From the NCBI GenBank assembly GCA_903932565.1, contig CAIZGQ010000335.1:1-9723 (forward strand): a stretch of DNA of 9,723 nt. The letters run 5' to 3'. The position numbers were made by a program, and so were the translations under genes. The notes below the pieces were generated by a model. It saw only the letters and a list, made by a program, of their open reading frames with translations. It made no database searches and was not told where the DNA came from. Below, piece by piece: positions 7,116-9,723 of this stretch; within the stretch, counting starts at the first letter, position 1, and each line of letters begins with the position of its first letter. The DNA comes from an uncultured Hyphomicrobiales bacterium (GTDB lineage: Bacteria > Pseudomonadota > Alphaproteobacteria > Rhizobiales > Beijerinckiaceae).

Positions 7116-7508
7116 TTAGTAAAAATGACGATGCGGGAATGGGCGTGGGCCGTAAAAGTACGGCGGCGCAACGACAACCGGAGGCGCATAGATCGGCGGC
7201 TCGACATAAACGCGCGGCTCGACATAAACCCGTGGCGGCGGGGCCGGTTCGTAGTCGGCGCCATCAAACTGGATGGTGCTTGCGCGCGCAAATCCGGCCT
7301 GGTAGCGCCAGGAAATCCGGCACCATCCGCGACGGCAATAATCCACATTCACGGTCGCGTTCGGTGGAACGGACATGACATAAGGCGAATTTTGGTTTGG
7401 TCCGGCATACATGATGGTGGGCACAAGTGTCGTACCCGGGGACGCGACGGCCGATGTTGCCAAAAGTGCAGCAGGCAAGGCTGCCAGCAATGTTTGAAAC
7501 TTGGTCAT
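7116..7508 (-). CDS. Small secreted SH3-like domain protein with Pro/Tyr-rich tail
   Basis: The product has 130 residues and its function is unknown. A signal peptide covers about residues 1-22 (hydrophobic core, then ATSAVA before SPGTT), so it is exported. Residues about 28-80 resemble a bacterial SH3-like domain (an AGPNQNSPYVMSVPPNATV stretch, then YCRRGWCRISW with Cys58 and Cys63, then GFARAS). Such domains often bind peptidoglycan or proteins in the envelope. Residues 88-130 are rich in Pro, Tyr and Val and end in His/Phe/Tyr, with a duplicated PRVYVE unit. The start ATG has GGAG (7517-7520, - strand) 8 nt upstream. The gene follows gmk on the same strand, and its stop lies 6 nt from the convergent rsmA stop. 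Small SH3 proteins of this style are common in Hyphomicrobiales. A role in cell-wall stress or envelope structure is inference. Confidence 0.8.
   Translation of the reverse strand: MTKFQTLLAALPAALLATSAVASPGTTLVPTIMYAGPNQNSPYVMSVPPNATVNVDYCRRGWCRISWRYQAGFARASTIQFDGADYEPAPPPRVYVEPRVYVEPPIYAPPVVVAPPYFYGPRPFPHRHFY
7197..7229 (-). repeat. 18-bp tandem duplication in the SH3-protein tail
   Basis: The 15-mer CGGCTCGACATAAAC occurs at 7197-7211 and again at 7215-7229 on the + strand, an 18-bp period. On the coding (-) strand each unit encodes PRVYVE, giving two tandem copies followed by the variant PPIYAP. Near-identity at the DNA level suggests a recent in-frame slippage or duplication. Confidence 0.8.
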
Positions 7509-7529
7509 GACCTGATCTCCAACTTCAAG

Positions 7530-7592
7530 TTAAGCCTGCGGGGCCTCAGCCCTTTTGAATTCATCAGGGACGTCCGCAAGCATCTCGCTCAT
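7530..7592 (-). CDS. Possible 20-codon mini-ORF coupled to gmk
   Basis: On the - strand the last bases of gmk read ACATGAGC. The ATG inside overlaps the gmk stop as ATGA, and the frame continues for 20 codons to TAA at 7530-7532 (MSEMLADVPDEF, then KRAEAPQA). The peptide is hydrophilic and mostly acidic, with no signal peptide or membrane segment. The ATGA overlap is the same coupling seen between yicC and gmk, so ribosomes finishing gmk could re-initiate here. It lies in the gmk to SH3-gene spacer, which otherwise shows nothing but the SH3 gene's ribosome binding site. A frame this short arises easily by chance and no family is recognised. Confidence 0.25.
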   Translation of the reverse strand: MSEMLADVPDEFKRAEAPQA

Positions 7593-8251
7593 GTTTCGCC
7601 GAGCAATTGCCCGACAAAGGTCTCGACACCGGCCTGTTGGCGCGTGCGCTTCAGACGCTCGGCAACCAGGATCGATTTCACGCTGGCTAGCGCCACCTGG
7701 ATGTCCTCGTTGACGATGACATAATCGTAACTCGGCCACCGGGTCAGCTCGTTGCGGGCGTTTTCAAGCCGCTTGGCGATGACGTCCGCAGCATCTTCGG
7801 CGCGTCGCTCGAGACGTGCGCGCAGCTCCTTGAATGACGGTGGCAGAATGAAAATCGTGACGACATCGTCCTGCGCTTTTTGGCGGACCTGCTGGGTGCC
7901 CTGATAATCAATATCAAACAGCATATCGCGACCCTGGGTCAGCACGGCTTCCACCGGCGAGCGCGGGGTGCCGTAAAAGTTGCCGTGAACTTCCGCCCAT
8001 TCCAAAAGGTCATCCTGCGCCCGCATGCGCTCGAATTCCTGCCGCGACTTGAAGAGATAGTGAATGCCATCGACTTCGCTAGAGCGGCGCGGTCGCGTCG
8101 TCACCGAGATCGACAATTCGAGATTGAGACTACGGTCCTGCAACAGATCGCGCGTCAAGGTTGTCTTGCCGGCACCCGAGGGGGACGACAGAATCAGCAT
8201 GAGACCGCGACGCGGAATGGAAACGGCGTGAGATTGGGACACAGCGCTCAT
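7589..8251 (-). CDS. gmk: Guanylate kinase
   Basis: Gmk phosphorylates GMP to GDP with ATP, an essential cytosolic step in guanine nucleotide and (p)ppGpp metabolism. The product has 220 residues, slightly longer than the E. coli enzyme (207) because of an N-terminal extension of about 14 residues before GLMLILSSPSGAGKTTL. The P-loop is SGAGKT (25-30). GMP-binding elements follow: TTRPRR (51-56), then DGIHYLF (61-67), NFYGTP (91-96) and DIDYQG (113-118). The lid/adenine region RRAEDAADVIAKRLENA covers 149-165. All key motifs are intact. The start overlaps the yicC stop as ATGA, so translation is probably coupled. A start nearer the P-loop (Met18) is possible, but the overlap favours the longer form. 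Confidence 0.96.
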   Translation of the reverse strand: MSAVSQSHAVSIPRRGLMLILSSPSGAGKTTLTRDLLQDRSLNLELSISVTTRPRRSSEVDGIHYLFKSRQEFERMRAQDDLLEWAEVHGNFYGTPRSPVEAVLTQGRDMLFDIDYQGTQQVRQKAQDDVVTIFILPPSFKELRARLERRAEDAADVIAKRLENARNELTRWPSYDYVIVNEDIQVALASVKSILVAERLKRTRQQAGVETFVGQLLGET

Positions 8252-9147
8252 TCTATATTTTGAACCTGTTCGCGGAATTGTTCAATTTCGACCCTCAAAT
8301 CCATGCCGATGGTCGTCAGCGCCGCATCATTGGATTTGGCGCAAAGCGTATTGGCCTCGCGTGACAATTCCTGCGCGAGAAAGTCGAGCTTGCGCCCAAC
8401 AGGCTCGGTTGCGGCCAGAAGCTCACGTGCGGCAGCGACATGCGCGACAAGACGATCCAGCTCTTCGCGCACGTCAGCTTTCGCGGCAAGCAGCAAAGCC
8501 TCGGTATGGAGCCGTGCCGGATCGAGTGCCGCTGAGGCCCCCGCCAGCATTGCGATCGACTGGGCCAGCCGCGCCTTCACAGCCTCGGGCGTGCGACCCG
8601 GCGCCGTTTCAGCCAAATTGACAAGATGTGCAATGGTATCAACGCGCTTTGTCAGAACCCCATGGAGGGCAGCGCCCTCGCTCGAGCGCGCGGCAACGAG
8701 CGCCTCCAGGGCTTCATCCAAGCCCTTGAGCGCGGCGCTGCGGGCGAGTGCCAGACCAGCTTCGTCGTCGGTGGCCTCAGCCACTTCAACCACGCCACGC
8801 ACATTCAGAAGGCCATCAAGGGACAAGGGGCCCAGCGATGCACTGGCGGGTGAGGTCGCGCGAAGCCGCTCAACCGCTGACAGCACGGCCGCCATGGCCG
8901 CCTCGTTGATGCGAAGTTCTGACACCGCCGTGTCGCGCTGCACACTGAGGTTGACCTGACAGGCCCCACGATTGAGCCGACGCGACAAGCGGGCGCGGGC
9001 TTCGTTTTCAATCGCGTCAAAGCCCAGTGGCACGCGCAGGCGTAAATCCAAGCCCTTGGAATTCACGGCCTTCACTTCCCACGCCCAGCGATAGGATCCA
9101 CTGGCACCCGACACGCGGGCGAAACCGGTCATGCTTTTCAGGCTCAT
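8248..9147 (-). CDS. yicC: YicC/YloC family endoribonuclease
   Basis: YicC proteins are a conserved family described in E. coli as endoribonucleases linked to small-RNA turnover. The product has 299 residues, the normal length. The N-terminal domain opens with the hallmark MTGFAR (6-11), followed by WEVKAVNSKGLDLRLRVP (23-40). The C-terminal DUF1732 part holds EALLLAAKADVREELDRL (216-233) and GRKLDFLAQELSREANTLCA (251-270), then KSNDAAL and a final EIEQFREQVQNIE. The ATG at 9147 gives the canonical MSLKSMTGFAR start. The frame is open to 9252, but those 35 extra residues do not look like the family and were rejected. The upstream GGGGT is only a weak ribosome binding site. gmk follows with an ATGA overlap, the usual pairing in this order. 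Confidence 0.95.
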   Translation of the reverse strand: MSLKSMTGFARVSGASGSYRWAWEVKAVNSKGLDLRLRVPLGFDAIENEARARLSRRLNRGACQVNLSVQRDTAVSELRINEAAMAAVLSAVERLRATSPASASLGPLSLDGLLNVRGVVEVAEATDDEAGLALARSAALKGLDEALEALVAARSSEGAALHGVLTKRVDTIAHLVNLAETAPGRTPEAVKARLAQSIAMLAGASAALDPARLHTEALLLAAKADVREELDRLVAHVAAARELLAATEPVGRKLDFLAQELSREANTLCAKSNDAALTTIGMDLRVEIEQFREQVQNIE

Positions 9148-9264
9148 GCGACCCCATTTCAAACGAGGCCGAACCATAGGGTGCGAGGCCCGGATCGTCC
9201 ATCCGATTGGCTTTATTTGCGGTGGGATTTGGCGCGGCGCCGCACGGGTCATGCAACGCAGGGC
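9148..9264 (-). other. mltG-yicC spacer
   Basis: This 117-nt gap contains a perfect 10-bp palindrome GCGGCGCCGC at 9234-9243, just after the mltG stop, and a small hairpin CGGAT/ATCCG at 9191-9205. Neither is followed by a T-run on the - strand, so no intrinsic terminator is called. A weak candidate promoter for yicC is listed separately. Confidence 0.5.
9173..9201 (-). promoter_or_regulatory. Weak candidate sigma-70 promoter for yicC-gmk
   Basis: On the - strand, TGGACG (9201-9196) is followed after 17 nt by TATGGT (9178-9173). Each matches 4 of 6 consensus bases, and the spacing is ideal. Transcription would begin near 9166, giving a leader of about 20 nt before the yicC ATG. The -35 overlaps the small CGGAT/ATCCG hairpin. 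Matches this weak occur by chance; yicC may instead be read from the mltG transcript. Confidence 0.25.
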
Positions 9265-9723
9265 TCAGCGAACGCCGGTGGGAACCGATTGCGCTGAATT
9301 GAGATCCCAATTCTTGGCAAGAAGCGGGTCGAGGGCAGTCCCCTCGGACGCGTCCAGCGCGCGAACGCGGCCGTTGATCGGCGGCATAGGTTGGCGCTGT
9401 TGCAGGCTTGCCTGCTGCTCGGCCCCGTTTTGTCCCAAGGGAATCTGGTTCGACGTGGCGCTGAGGCCGTACTTTGCCTGTTTGGCTTTGATGTCCGACT
9501 GCATCTTCGGGGACACCGGTACCAAAACATTGGACGAAACATCGGGCGGATCGCCACCCGGATTGTCCGCCGGACCATCCAGAAGTGCCGTTCCCATGGG
9601 CGTCGGCGCCTTCATATCGAGGCCAAGACTCGCCGACAGACCGGGCTGAAACTTGGTTCGGATCGGCGGGGGCGCTGCTGGCGCGGCGGCTTGCTCCTGG
9701 GCTGGTGGTGCAATCTGGATGGG
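9265..9723 (-). CDS. mltG: Probable endolytic transglycosylase MltG, C-terminal tail (5' cut by window)
   Basis: MltG is an inner-membrane lytic transglycosylase that cuts nascent peptidoglycan strands and is thought to end glycan synthesis. The - strand frame is open from the window edge to the TAA at 9265-9267, giving 152 residues. The catalytic YceG domain lies outside the window. What is visible is a Pro/Ala/Gln-rich low-complexity tail ending in a short conserved-looking block, ALDASEGTALDPLLAKNWDL followed by NSAQSVP. I associate this ending with MltG of Hyphomicrobiales. Position supports it: mltG-yicC-gmk is a typical order in that group. Without the catalytic domain, a different extended proline-rich envelope protein cannot be excluded. 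Confidence 0.65.
   Translation of the reverse strand, partial: PIQIAPPAQEQAAAPAAPPPIRTKFQPGLSASLGLDMKAPTPMGTALLDGPADNPGGDPPDVSSNVLVPVSPKMQSDIKAKQAKYGLSATSNQIPLGQNGAEQQASLQQRQPMPPINGRVRALDASEGTALDPLLAKNWDLNSAQSVPTGVR

Noticed and set aside
7533..7560. GGGC/GCCC mini-hairpin (- strand) after gmk as a terminator
   Set aside because: It has only a 4-bp stem with no T-run, and it lies inside the possible mini-ORF just ahead of the SH3 gene.
7125..7724. 199-codon + strand open frame across the SH3 gene and the end of gmk
   Set aside because: It covers two genes on the other strand that have a ribosome binding site, a signal peptide or family motifs; the translation is basic and unlike any family.
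8303..8959. 218-codon + strand open frame opposite yicC
   Set aside because: The product is a Ser/Ala/Arg-rich sequence typical of a complementary-strand shadow; yicC on the - strand has hallmark motifs.
9234..9243. GC palindrome after mltG as a terminator
   Set aside because: The stem has no loop or T-run on the - strand, so it does not meet the pattern of an intrinsic terminator.
9148..9252. 35-codon N-terminal extension of yicC
   Set aside because: YicC proteins begin close to the MTGFAR motif; the extension has no family similarity and falls in the intergenic gap.

Overview
This window is ordinary core-genome DNA of an alphaproteobacterium, most likely of the order Hyphomicrobiales (Rhizobiales). 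The gene content and order support this: an lptF-lptG-lptD-surA-pdxA-rsmA run on the + strand faces a mltG-yicC-gmk run on the - strand, a cluster known from that order. The DNA is GC-rich, roughly 58-60% by eye. The genus cannot be resolved from sequence reading alone.

Left arm (1-7109, + strand). The window opens inside lptF (128 C-terminal residues). It continues with lptG (ATGA overlap with lptF), lptD (TGATG overlap with lptG), a 158-nt spacer, surA, pdxA (12-nt gap) and rsmA/ksgA (GTGA overlap with pdxA, GTG start). Functionally this arm builds the outer membrane: LptF and LptG belong to the inner-membrane LPS transporter, LptD is the outer-membrane LPS translocon, and SurA is a periplasmic chaperone for beta-barrels such as LptD. 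Two housekeeping enzymes follow: PdxA (pyridoxal phosphate synthesis) and RsmA (16S rRNA dimethylation). The overlaps and short gaps imply co-transcription and translational coupling. The one possible break is the lptD-surA spacer, which carries interleaved inverted repeats but no convincing promoter or terminator.

Right arm (7116-9723, - strand). Read right to left, it holds the C-terminal 152 residues of a probable MltG (cut by the window edge), a 117-nt spacer with a weak candidate promoter, yicC, gmk (ATGA overlap with yicC), a possible 20-codon mini-ORF starting in an ATGA overlap with the gmk stop, and a small secreted SH3-like protein with a Pro/Tyr-rich tail. The two arms converge with only 6 nt between the rsmA and SH3-gene stop codons.

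No tRNA, rRNA, CRISPR array, insertion sequence, prophage, toxin-antitoxin or defence gene was seen. No stretch over 300 bases lacks a gene. I did not find a previously undescribed system. The most noteworthy points are modest: the cysteine pattern of LptD, a compact SurA with a degenerate isomerase domain, the lineage-type SH3 gene at the convergence point with an 18-bp duplication in its tail, the mini-ORF after gmk, and the paired inverted repeats before surA.
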